Assembly: GCF_002443255.2 (NCBI RefSeq)
Contig: NW_019211456.1
Span: forward strand, 27,029,341-27,093,340
From: Varroa destructor
Lineage: Eukaryota; Arthropoda; Arachnida; Mesostigmata; Varroidae
DNA length: 64,000 nucleotides
Reading direction: 5' to 3'
Part shown: in pieces, positions 25,501 to 36,816 of the stretch
Layout: each line of letters begins with the position of its first letter
Position numbering within the stretch: position 1 is the stretch's first letter
The notes under the pieces: model-generated
Seen by the model: only the letters and a program-made list of their open reading frames with translations
Database searches by the model: none
Told to the model about the DNA's origin: nothing
Translations under genes and position numbers: made by a program

Positions 25501-26799
25501 AACCAGGCAAGCAGCCCCGCCAATAGCAAACCTCACAACGCCCTTACTAGCAGCAGCAGCAACAACATTGCTACCTCATTAAATGTCGGCTCAGGGGGCA
25601 ATAGCCACAATAACAATAATAGTAATAATACTTGTGGCAGCGGAAGTAGTAGCAGTCTAACGAATAATGCTAGCAGCAGTAGTAAAAGCAGCAAATCGGC
25701 AAGTACCGCAACATCACCAATCGGGCAGCTACACTCAAGCGACCATCGAAGTTCAGCTGGGGTCGGAGCTACGATGAATGGTAGTGCAGCAGCTGAGTGC
25801 AAACCTTCATCGCTTATGGGTAGTGGGGCTGGCACGACGCTAGCGGGTAGCTGTTCCGGTTCTGGATCAGGGGGTAGCGGAAATAGTTCTGTTGCTGCCG
25901 CAGGATCAGCAGAGAGCTCAGTTCCTAGTACACCATTAATAGGGCCACAACGACCGCAGCGACCGCAGCTACCTCAGGCTCCGCCTCCGACAAACTTCCC
26001 CACGACGTTGGAGCAGCTGTTGGAGAGGCAATGGGATCAGGGAAGCTCGTTCCTGATGAAACAGGCGCAACATTTCGATATTGCCGCCCTTCTCTCGTGT
26101 TTACATCAACTAAAAAGTGAAAACCACCAGCTAGAGGATAAGATACTCGCGTTGACAGCACGCAAAGATCATCTGCTAGCAGTGAACGCACGCCTGGGAG
26201 TGCCGCTAGCTATGTTGAATAACTCGTCAGCTACGCAAACCACGGCATCGTCGTCACTCGTCGGTGGTAGCGGTGGGGTATCGGCCTCACCGAGCGTGTC
26301 AGTCGGTGGAATGTCCGTAGCTTGCGTCGCAGTGCCTGGCGTCAATGGTGCACTCAGCGCGTCGATCCAACCCATGCCCGTCGTATCAGGAGTGCCTTTG
26401 GCGGTTGTTGCGGGTGGAGCAGTCGCGGCTATGGATAGTCGGGTAACACCTTCACAAACCGCCGAAAATGGCAGTGCGTCAGCGGCCGAAAAAGAGCGTT
26501 CATTAGGTGGAACCGCTAGCAGTGTTGGGTTGACTGGGTATCCCAGTAGCGTATCTGTACACGGTGCTACTGCAGCCGCGATCCAGCAACATCAGCAGCA
26601 GCAGCAGCAGCAACAGCATTCAACACCACCTCTGTCGCAGCACCATGGAGCTGCAGGGTATGCGGGAGGTATTAGTGAGAGCGCCGCAGCGGCAATGGCC
26701 GCCAACGGACGTTTGCCCCTGCCTAGCTATAACTATGCAGCTGCAGCCGCTTCACAACAACAACAACAGCAACAGAACAATAACAAGGGCAAGAGGTGA
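15539..26799 (+). CDS. Alh: AF10/MLLT10 ortholog (Alhambra), PZP-domain chromatin protein
   Basis: Six exons: 15539-15647, 20000-20079, 20411-20617, 20892-21044, 22823-23245 and about 25144-26799 (stop TGA), roughly 875 residues. The start MKEMLGGCCVCSDERGW matches the AF10/AF17 N-terminus. Exons 1-2 encode PHD1 (Cys8 to FCRKC near residue 57). Exon 3 carries the zinc knuckle and start of the extended PHD2 (RCELCP, GWAHVVCALYIPEV). Exon 4 completes it (HVTCAQAAGLLCEE, YCGYC). The PZP module of this family binds histone H3 unmodified at K27. Exon 5 is Lys/Ser/Pro-rich with acidic SEDDSD and SDSEGDD patches. Exon 6 has poly-Ser, poly-Asn and poly-Gln runs and, near residues 610-676, the conserved leucine zipper (LEQLLERQW...LHQLKSENHQLEDKI), which in AF10 recruits DOT1L. 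The junction between exons 5 and 6 is uncertain: a donor at 23259 joined to an acceptor before 25133 also keeps frame. Confidence 0.93.
15648..19999 (+). other. AF10 intron 1
   Basis: A 4.35-kb intron between HQ|GTACGA and TTTCAG|C. It contains the three-copy 37-bp minisatellite at 16804-16914. Short ORFs show no recognisable similarity, and no further coding exon is needed because PHD1 reads continuously across the junction. Confidence 0.75.
16804..16914. repeat. Three-copy 37-bp minisatellite
   Basis: Adjacent units at 16804-16840, 16841-16877 and 16878-16914 share TCGTATTTA(C/T)TCCCCCTGG followed by a TTTAAAT core. The third unit is the most diverged. Confidence 0.9.
21757..21996 (+). mobile_element. 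Tc3-like transposase N-terminal HTH fragment
   Basis: A 79-codon ORF inside AF10 intron 4. After a basic N-terminus it reads LTPHEQKVIKLYREKGLT, then ISRNIGRTRGAIQNVL, then ADPALYLKKY. A charged first helix, the I-x3-I-G-R-(S/T) recognition turn and the D/N-P-x-x-Y tail match the first helix-turn-helix of Tc3-type (Tc1/mariner superfamily) transposases. The second HTH and the DDE catalytic domain are absent, and I found no terminal inverted repeats, so it is probably a truncated relic. The frame ends just after AAGGCG|GTAAGC, a good splice-donor context, so use as an exon of another gene cannot be excluded. Confidence 0.5.
22535..22566. repeat. (TA)n(TG)n microsatellite
   Basis: A TA tract followed by GT repeats, within AF10 intron 4. 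Confidence 0.9.
25440..25490 (+). repeat. AGT/AAT triplet repeats coding poly-Ser/poly-Asn in AF10
   Basis: About nine AGT triplets are followed by about eight AAT/AAC triplets, in frame in AF10 exon 6. They encode consecutive serine and asparagine runs and are likely length-polymorphic. Confidence 0.9.
26586..26617 (+). repeat. CAG/CAA repeat coding poly-Gln in AF10
   Basis: An interrupted CAG/CAA run encodes a glutamine stretch. A second Q run (CAACAA...) lies close to the C-terminus near 26755-26775. Confidence 0.85.
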
Positions 26800-27938
26800 T
26801 CACCGGAATGGGCCAACGACGACAATAGTAAAGCTGGTAATAACGATAGTGCTAAAAACGAAACCAGCAGTAGTCGCTGCGGATAACAAGGACACATGCA
26901 AGATTCTCATTAACAGCAGTAGCTCCATTCTCAAGAAGGACAGGCGTAAGATGGACGCTGCGATATAGACTGATAGGATGAAATTTCTGGATTTTGTTCG
27001 AACAACACGAGTTATCATAATTACATTAAATAGCGAAGAGTATCATATAAGAGTGTCTAAAACGACAGATAAACGAAGACTGAAACAAAGAGAGCTTACG
27101 TGCAAGAGAAATGCATCAAACTAACGAGCGCTCAGAGGTATGCGTAGCCTTTGAGCTCCAACCTGGTAAAGTGGTAGTTCTTGTGAAGAGGGTGAAAAGT
27201 GGTAACAGTCACCTGGGTGGCGTGTCAGCCGCGTGTGGCTGTAGGTGGCTTGGCGAATTTCCGTGTATTGATAATGAATCTGACTGATGTCGATGTGTTT
27301 CGTGTGTGTGAATGAACGTTTATTAGTGCGTGCACGTGTAATTGCAGATAAAATTTTTCTGCTTTCTTATAATGCTTAAATTTAAAAAATCACTTAACTT
27401 AAAGAGATCCTCCTTCAATTGAGAATAGATCACGGAACTCTATACTGCGTCAAGTAACTCAGGCATTCGAAAAAGTCTATATATGGTTAGAATAACATTA
27501 GTTAAAGATTCCATTATTGGTAGGCTGCCATATAAATGCTGCTTGACATCGTTTTCACCTAGCTACCAAAACCAACTTCACGGGAGCTACAAACCACTTG
27601 AAAAAGATATCGTACGCTCTCTATGCATCGATTTCTACAATCAGTTCGATTATTGTAAGCAGGGAACTGTTGCGCTCAATAGAGAAGGTCGGCGCATAGC
27701 TGCAGTAAATGTTACTTCCTGTGGTCAAAGCGCAAAAACTATCGTATTCTTCCAGAATGCCTTTGGCAATTTTGGCGATTCAGGCAAGCCAGCGCCGCTC
27801 TTATGCATGCGGGTAACATATTCCATTGTTTTAGGCAGAGGTCCATTTCAAGCATTTACAGAACATGACTAAGATCAGATTTCTATCGATTCAGCAAAGC
27901 ACGAGAGTTGGCGTAATATGTGGCGATATCAAAATAAA
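26800..27938 (+). other. Probable AF10 3' UTR
   Basis: Non-coding sequence after the TGA. The first canonical AATAAA I found is at 27933-27938; ATTAAA occurs earlier, near 27025. The 129-codon ORF at 27483-27872 has no recognisable similarity and no splice context. The UTR end is inferred from the hexamer alone. Confidence 0.4.
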
Positions 27939-30900
27939 AGCGAGAACCAGAACGAAGGCTTAATGAAACTCCTCAAAACGTTTTTCATTCGGACGGAGGT
28001 ACCGATTTCTTACGGTCCACCAAAGGCACCTATTCATTAGAAGGGTGTTTTCTAGCCTGAGAATAAACCTGCAATGAAAATAGATATTGTCGCTAGCAAG
28101 ACCGCTGTTGATAGCAAACATTTCAGGGACACATATGATACGATCGTTTCCTAATGCAGTTTGACGCAATGAAAGACTGAGAGAGAAAAATGGATAGTAA
28201 TCGCAGAAATGAGTTAAAATTATAGTCCGATACCAGCGGCTACAATGGTTGTAGGTGAAAAGCACGAAACAGTAGATTCACCGTGAAGAAAATAGGAACT
28301 CTCAAGTAAAAGGGTGTAAACTAGCTGTAAAATGAAAAAGTACGAGATGAAGGCATCGGTATGCAAACGGTTTCATATTGATGATAACTGCTACACAGCA
28401 AAAATTCAAGATGTAGTGAAGAAAATGCAAGAGATAGAAAAGAAACGCAAAGAGATAATGGTACGCGCTAGGTAGTGGAAGATAATTACTCCGATAAAAT
28501 GGGAAGCGGATAACCATTAAGACATAACGTTAAACGAGAAAAATAGGATAATGGTGCGTCACCGCTGAAAGATTGTACAGCAGATTAGATTAATAGAAGT
28601 AGCCGACTCTAGTAAAAAGTAGTTGTGTGGTATATAGTGAAGAGGGTTGATGCCGAGCCAGCTGAGTAACCGATAATTTTCTGCCCTTGGACTGATATAT
28701 ATATATATATATATAGGATAAAATCAGCACGTTTTTTTGCCCCGTGCGGAAAGTGTTTATTGTATTAACCGTCTATCAACGTCTGCTTTGAGACCACTAC
28801 GTGTTGTCACATTACGATAAAAGACGATTTAGAGACACATCAGAGTAGAAAAATTAAAGAGAGAATAACCAGTGGAGTGAAAGCTCATGATAAGGCCTGT
28901 TGTAGTAAGTTTCGCGTGATTTCGAGCACGCTGTGACGATGCAGTGTTCCATATTGTCGGTAAATAATTACTGTTCTGCTATTTAAGTATGCGTGTGTAT
29001 AAATATTCGTGATTTGTAGAGATTAGATGAGAAAATTGGTTGGATGGAAATTCGTTGCGGAAAACCACCGCGTACTGTGTAGATTAGGGGGCAAGGGACG
29101 AAAACAGTCCCGATGGCATGTTGAACTGTTGCATACATTAAGTACCGCATTAATCATATACTGGACACTACGGGAAATCGAGAAATATCGGAACAAATAC
29201 AGGTGTCCGCTCAAACTGTTGTCACCAAAAAGAACAAAATATGCAAACACGAGATAACCCGTGAAACGATTTTTCTTTCATCCTTTTTTATGTCTAGTCC
29301 CTCTGTATAGTAGAGGCAATTAAATGTGAAGAAAATGCTCTTATATAGCAACGCAGTCAACATTATAGCACTAGTGAGTTAGGTGAAAACTATCTCCTCA
29401 TTTGAAACTGACTTTATTACCCAGTTGCTGGACCTACAAAACACTCTTCATTACAGAAGGAACATTTGGTCGAACTTTATCTTAACGATACAGAAATGTT
29501 TATTTGATGGTATTACAAACGAAATGAAGCTTGATTTTACCATCATTAGAAAAGATTTCTTTCTCGCTCACATCAGATCGCGCAGTCAATCTAGACAAGT
29601 TGAGAATGGAGAAGCAAAGCTCAGTTTGTCTTCGATTGAATTATGTAAAAATCGTCTTTCGTTGGTATATTACAAACGTTGAGGCGCTTGTATATNNNNN
29701 NNNNNNNNNNNNNNNNNNNNNNNNNNNNNNNNNNNNNNNNNNNNNNNNNNNNNNNNNNNNNNNNNNNNNNNNNNNNNNNNNNNNNNNNNNNNNNNTATAT
29801 ATATAATGATGAGAATATGGCAAAACGTCCATGTCATAAAAGCCTTGACGGTTCATCACAGCCGTTTGAAATATTCTGTTCGTATTCTTTAATACCATTC
29901 ACGTTTGCGCTCTCAGGAATGACCCAAAGGTTATTATGACACACATAAATGTTTGTGTTACAAAGTTTACTTCAGCACCGTGCCTAGATATATGTTTTGC
30001 TAGAACTTTTTTATGGCCACTTCATAGATTTCGATAAAACTCGATCGATATGTCCCGAATCTTTGTAATTCACTGAGCACAACAAGGCTATACCTTCTCT
30101 ACTACAAATATTTCGTTTCAAAAGCTATGTCATCACGCCAGTCATATACATACACGCTCTATTATTTCAACCCTGTCTTGGGTGTTCTTCAAAACAACGA
30201 TGAGGATGCGCGAGTCATAGATTCGTGGATAGTATGTCGAGTATAAAGAAAGAAACTTACTGACGTGAGTTGTGTAGTAAAACCGATATGATCATATATT
30301 TCTTTTTGTCCTGAAAAAATATTTAGTAATAATGATTTGTATATTGTATTTCGCTAGGGTCAAATAGGGTCTAATCTTTCTTTTCGCTTAGGGCTGCAGA
30401 GGTCCGCTGCAGGCAGTCGCTCGTCGACGCACTTCCTACTACTTGTATACCTCTCTAGTTGTTACGTTATTTTTCATATTGAATTCTCATTATTCGTGTA
30501 ACAAAATCCTGATGCTCGAAATCTTACGAAATGCGAGATTCAAGCAACCATAACTAAGAGTGTCTCTTTGTCATAGAAATATATACATCTTGTTGTTGTA
30601 GTGTGAATTTTAGTCGAGTGTGGATGTGTGTCCGTGTGTATGAAGATGGGGGAGTGGTATGTGTGCTTATGTACACTATAAAAAATGGCTATGTCGATTC
30701 CTGAACTAGAACATTCCTGCACGTTACAACAAGTCAAACAGCGTTAAAAGGGCAGACGTAATCTACTGATACTGTGCAAACAAAAAGGGCAGAATAATGG
30801 TTATATGAAAACAGGTTTAAGGACCTGACTACTACAACAGCAAAAACGATGAAGGTGGAAATGGGACATTTGATCTCAGAAGCTCGCCGGCTCAAACAAT

Positions 30901-33900
30901 GGCTAGAATAGAGTGATAACGGAATAAGAGGAAAAGACAGGTTCAGAGCAACTATAATTAGGATGGGCGAAGGCAGTATTTATTATCATTATTATTACTA
31001 AGTATCGGATAATACTGACAAGTAACGATATATAATAGTATATAGCAATAGTGATAAGTCTACATATATAAAACATATATTATACATCGCCGTCGATGGT
31101 TCTTAAAATAATGATTATTATAATTATACTAATAGTAAGATTGATGAAAAATCAAATGATGAACTGTGCGAATTGATAATGATAATGATAATAATAATAA
31201 TATGATGATGATGGTAATTTCTGTAAGAGATTTGCAGCACTAATTGTAGACGGTGTGTTGTATCATCTGGCGTTCAGCGACACCTAGGGTTTTTGACTTT
31301 ACGGTAGAACGGTGTAGCGAGAAGGTTCGTTGACTTCTGTGTGATTGGGTCATTTCGAGCATAGAAAAGTGTTTTAAAATGAGTTTCCTTACTACTTATC
31401 ATCGGCTGGCGGTCGCTCTAATATGCTTCGACGAAAGCAATTTTATAAGGTTAAATCAAATCCAGTGCCACTGAGGTCAACATCATGGATGTCAGGCTTT
31501 ACCTTATGCGGAACAGGGCGAGGACGGCGTACAGTTTCAATACTATTTACGTCGCCGCTGTCGTCGAGTCCGAATGCAATAGGAATTGCTTTTCCCAGCG
31601 TTGGCAAACTCGTGAAAAGGGTCGTAACCAATAAATAATTGTTTACAACAAAACGCTAAAGGGAACCAACGCAAAGTAAAAAAAAGTAACCCATTATTCC
31701 TGTATTATAGCCTATTAGGACACAAAACCGCTATGCAGAGCCGTTCCAGACGTTATTAAATTGCATTTCGTCGACAAAAAATGGAAGACAAAATAAACTT
31801 CGAAGAGGCCTAATCACTAAAGCGAAACACAAGTAGAATTTCAGTTTTACCATGACTCGAAACCGTTATATATATATATAATGAACACGTGACACAAATA
31901 TATATAAATAAACACATTGTCATGCCTCACGGGGTGTAGTCGGAAGTAGTGCATAAACTGTAAAATTGAATTTCCTAATAGATAAAAATAAGAATAATAA
32001 TAATGATAATAAGAATAGTAAATGTGGATTACGTAGTCGTGGTGACGAATTATTATTGAATGACGATTATTATTATTGTAATTATCATCGTAGCAATTGA
32101 CTTTTTCACTTCTCTGCCATTGTCGGTACTATAACATCGCAATGAGTATTGGCTGCCATGGCAATGTGATTCAAGCCTTAACATGAAAATTGGTAAACTT
32201 GCAAAAACGAAGGCTTATGAATAATTACAGTGGTCAATACAAAGGTGACAATGGTGCGCAGTTTTTTGTACATTCGGCAGAACATAACACAGTGATTAAA
32301 CCCGTCTATACTTGTCCTGTCGTGGTCTTTCTGAATCATAAAATGCTTCAGTGGGTGAGTTGGAACCAATTAACACACTGGCATAATTCATAATCCTTGC
32401 ATAGCCTTTGGTGACGCTAAGAAAATCCGAAAACCTCGTAAAAATAAGACGGAATGAGCTAAATTTCAACAAAGTGAACACAGTGTTTCGCTTAACGACC
32501 ATTGTACATATATATATACTCTGGTGATGATTATAATAATAGTGCTAACGATAATAATAATTCAATTTCAATAATAACCAAAGTGGACAATATGGCAAAT
32601 GGCAATGATCATTTTAATTGTCGACTATAGTAATAATAATAATATTATTACTTTGAAGAAGAAAACAAAGATTTTTGGGTGACAATACGTGCCAAAGATT
32701 GTTGAGGCGGCCACGACGGCGAGACTATTTTGTTTTTCTAGTTATGTCACTATACTGCAGAAATTGCTCACACACGATTTGCTATACCGTAAGTTTTTTT
32801 TTTCATTTTGCAGTATAAGATACATTAAAGAAATAAATGTAGTATCAAACCGGATGCGCTCCCCTAGCAGCAAAAAAAAAATACAAAATGAAATTAAATC
32901 TGCCGTTTGCGATTGAACTGCGATAGAGACAATTAATCCAACCTCTCGAGCTCCAATCATTCACCGTTCCTGATCATCTGCATTGATCCCACTGAATTCG
33001 TATTACTTGCCGAACCGCTCAACGGCCGCTGAATCAGTCTCGCATACTCTGGTTAGTATTTGATGTACTTTGATAGAATGCGAACTGTCGATAAATAAAA
33101 ACCCTCAAAGAAAAAAAAACACACCAAACGCGCTCAATGAATGAGGACCTCAAACGAGTTCAGATATTTTATGAAGACATACAAACACCAACATTAATAA
33201 CCAGTTATATACTATTATCCAATCTGATAAAAAAGCTGCACTGTCGCGACCACTACGTTGATACTTTAAATATTACAACTTCTATTATACAATAAACAAA
33301 CGGAATTGTAAATTTGTATCAAAAAACATTTTCTGAAAGAAAGATATAAAACGAAGTAATTGAGAATATATATATGTGTGTGTGTAGCATACACGTGTAT
33401 ATGAATGTGGCATATTGAAACAATATGACATTTTCATCTGCTGTCAAATGCATTGTATTCTATGTACTAAGAACGATGTATGTGTAGATTGCTCATGTGT
33501 CGCCATATATATATATATATATAATAAAAAGAACATTAACATCAATTTATACAACGAATGTCAACAAATGATAATGATGATTTAATAATAATGATGCTGA
33601 TACTAATAATAATAATGTAATGATTAGCACGCTTCATAACTTTACTCGTATAAAAAATTATTAGCTGATCAACTGACTGCGTTGATTCATTGCGTATCGC
33701 TGCCAAATTGATTATGATTCATGGACTCCTAATGAGTGCGGCGAAATGATAACAATAGAATCCAGGTAATAATATCAAGCAGTTAGCATGACAACAATAT
33801 CAATGGTTCTTATCATCATCCTATAGTAACGAGAAATGGACTGTGAGAGAATAAAATTCAGACGTGTTGATGTAGGGGTGCCGTACACACGAACAGCAAC

Positions 33901-36449
33901 AAATTATCTTTCTCATTCATCTATGCTAATCTGATCAACTTTCTTGTAGTGATTCTAATTTTATCGTGAGTTTCCATTTCAACCTCCTCAGTTGATGATT
34001 CTATTAATCAACCGTAGAGTTTAGCCCAAAAACAAGTGAGACAACTGTGTGGTATTTGATTTTAGGCTGACGGCACAGTTTTTCGCCAGCGCCCGTGTCT
34101 GCTTCTATGCACTGATCATATTAAGTTTACATTGGCAAATAGACTTTAGTACTGGGTGAACATGAATGACCGGCACTCGCGGTCGCCCTTTTGCATTGCT
34201 TGAGTTTATGAATCAAAACCTAGTTCAAGTGTAGTTAGTCTTTGTTTATGCATAACTTAAAGAAATCTTTTATAGAGTGAGACATCAATCAATTAGCTTG
34301 GTTAGTTTTATGAAACTGGAAATGGGGTATTTGTTGCAAAATGTTTGCGTGTTTCGTTTCTAGTCTAAAAAGATTTAATTATTTTTGAGCAAAAACATTG
34401 TTTTTAAAAAAGCCTTACATTTAGCTGCTGCCTAAAGGAAATTAAAAGTTATGAAGAAATAATTAACAAGTTTTGACGAAACATTAAAGAAATTAAGCAA
34501 CCTATTTCTAGTATACTTTTGAAAAATGTAATACTGAAATAAAGCCAAGTTTGGGTTTTTTTGCTTTGGAATATGGTTAAGAATTTTATCGAACCAAATA
34601 GGAAGATAAACCTTTAATCTGATTTGAATAGGGTATTCTTGTTTGTACAAAATGATTGCGCTAGTACTTTTTAAGCTTTTTCTAAAGTGGACATATAAAA
34701 ATACATAGATTTATAGATCCTTTTGTACAATAGGAAATAATGCATTCGTGCATACATGCGTCAACCGACATATCGGACAAGAGTCTAAACTTTTAGCGAG
34801 ACTAAAGTAAATGATATTCAAATAGTGCCAGCCATTGCCTTGCAACAAAGCCTATATTAATCAGAAAGCGTCTAAATCGATAACTATATACATATATATA
34901 TGTATCTTGCATCACACATTGAGTCATTGGCTGTCATAGCGCCAGTTTAAGAAATGCATGCATACTTACGAGAATACAAGATCTGGACTAGGTTTACAGA
35001 CCTTCATAGACATCCTGTTTCGAATTCATTCAACGCGCCTTGTCACTTTTCATGCCCATTTCAGACCTTGCCCCTTTAGTTGCGTTTTCAGCATTGCATA
35101 AGTAGAGCATACAGAAGCATTGCACTATACGCTACTGTAACATATACATCTACTTGTGCTCTTCTTGTCATGATGGGAAGCGCCGCCATATGTTAGTGGA
35201 CTAGGCTTTATTATTATTATCGGAATAAAGGAATGCAGATAAAGTGGGGCTTGGAAAAACGCTGGAATCAGAAATCGTTTGCAAGGAGAAGAGACACGCA
35301 AACGTAATTTTTTCTCCCTTCTCCACTAAGCAAGCATGAAACACTAAACGGGAAGCCATTATCACCTACAATACATGTAATGTGATGTCCACGTAAATAT
35401 TGCTATTGGTCTTATGACCATTAGTATAATAGGGTTCATCGTAAAATACCAGTGTTGACCACACGACTACAGCATGACACTGTGGTACAGACGATAATGT
35501 ATGTTAAGTTGTCCGACTGACGTCTTGTCTTGGCGAGTTGAAATAGTAATCTTATTGTGTAGAAGCAACTCAGTGAACTCGGCGGTAAAGATAGCGGAAT
35601 AGATGCGACGCTTAATCTATGTCGAACCATTAATTGACGAATAAGTCCAAACTTAATACTATTGGATAGGAAAAGAAAGGAAACCATACAAAAATACTTT
35701 ATATATATCATTAAGGAATAAAATATAATAAAAATTAAAGCACGCGATTGTGTCAAGTCAACGAATATAGCTACATAACGTAGTAGGCGAGCAAAATTTC
35801 CAGGTAAATTTGTGGATTTGTATAGTAGAAAGCAAAGAAAGCAGGTATAACTTATCGTGAAAATGGAAAATGAAGCAGTTAAAGGATACGATTTAGAAAC
35901 AAGTAAAAGTGGGAAAGTGAAAAACAAAACAAGTAAAGCGAAGCACACCTGTAACATAAAAATACATGATTGCTTAAGAAATAAAAACTTTGCCTCGATA
36001 CAAGAAACATTCAGATGTGTTGTTATTAGAAAGAGAAAATATTTTTGTTAAGGTTAGATTCATATCTAAAACCGAGTATTACAATGGACTTGTCATTTGT
36101 GGTGTCGCAGAAATTTTCAAGGAGTAAACCATGAATTACATACGACCATTTCAGAGAATCGGTAAAAAATTGTGAGCGAAGTACATATCGCTGGTATACA
36201 TTAGTTTCAAGATAATACAAAAAAATATATTATTTCATAAATACAACGTTTTCTTTAAAATAATTTAGTCACAGTACATATAATACTTTAAACAGCGTTA
36301 ATGACAACTGTAGAAAAATTATTCCACAGCAGTGATTATTGCTGAGTGAGCTTATTTGTAAAGCCGGAGCAGCTGGTTTCCCATAATATACCGTCAATAT
36401 GTTCTTCTACGACAATGAATTCCATACGTGCAATATATAAATTATAACA
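27939..36449. other. AT-rich intergenic region between AF10 and COPB2 3' ends
   Basis: About 8.5 kb between two convergent genes. It holds TA microsatellites (28695-28716, 33505-33523), many AAT/GAT/TTA trinucleotide runs (for example around 31180-31215, 31990-32020, 32625-32650 and 33590-33620) and a 100-N gap. ORFs are short or of low-complexity hydrophobic composition, such as the one at 35436-35957 (-), which mirrors an A/G-rich complement. No gene could be supported. Confidence 0.6.
29696..29795. other. Assembly gap (100 N)
   Basis: Exactly 100 N flanked by TATAT on the left and a TA run on the right, so the assembly evidently broke at a TA microsatellite. Confidence 0.98.
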
Positions 36450-36455
36450 TTTATT
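36450..36455 (-). promoter_or_regulatory. Candidate COPB2 polyadenylation signal
   Basis: TTTATT on the + strand reads AATAAA on the minus strand, about 360 nt after the COPB2 stop codon. Confidence 0.4.
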
Positions 36456-36816
36456 CTTTATAAGAATGAGAATATATACTATACGATGCTTATTTAATTT
36501 TACCGTTGTTTAACCCTACGTCGTCATTGCAGCCGAAAATACTGGCGATTTTCCTACATCATGAAAACCATTTTGAAAATGACTTTCTTAATCGAAGCAA
36601 TGCGACAAACATATATTCATGTGTCCAATGTTACGTTTAGTGCAAGGGACCACTTCCCTTAAGCACACCCCAATCTTTCTTCATGAGCATACATTCCTAC
36701 CTAACTCATGCAGCAACACACGTATATAAGCAAATCTAAATATACTAATATTGGTTGTCACAGTCACTTCTAGTTTTGATGTTGAGTCTGATCCTTTCAA
36801 CCGGATAAACTCAGAT

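Noticed and set aside
27483..27872. 129-codon + strand ORF after AF10
   Set aside because: It lies in the presumed AF10 3' UTR, has no recognisable domain and no promoter or splice context.
31160..33620. Short-interval repeats that could suggest a CRISPR-like or satellite array
   Set aside because: They are irregular AAT/GAT trinucleotide runs with no conserved spacer-repeat structure, in a eukaryotic genome.
35436..35957. 173-codon minus-strand ORF, highly hydrophobic, resembling a membrane protein
   Set aside because: The Leu/Phe/Ser/Ile richness mirrors an A/G-rich complement. There is no conserved motif, and it is better explained as a compositional ORF downstream of COPB2.
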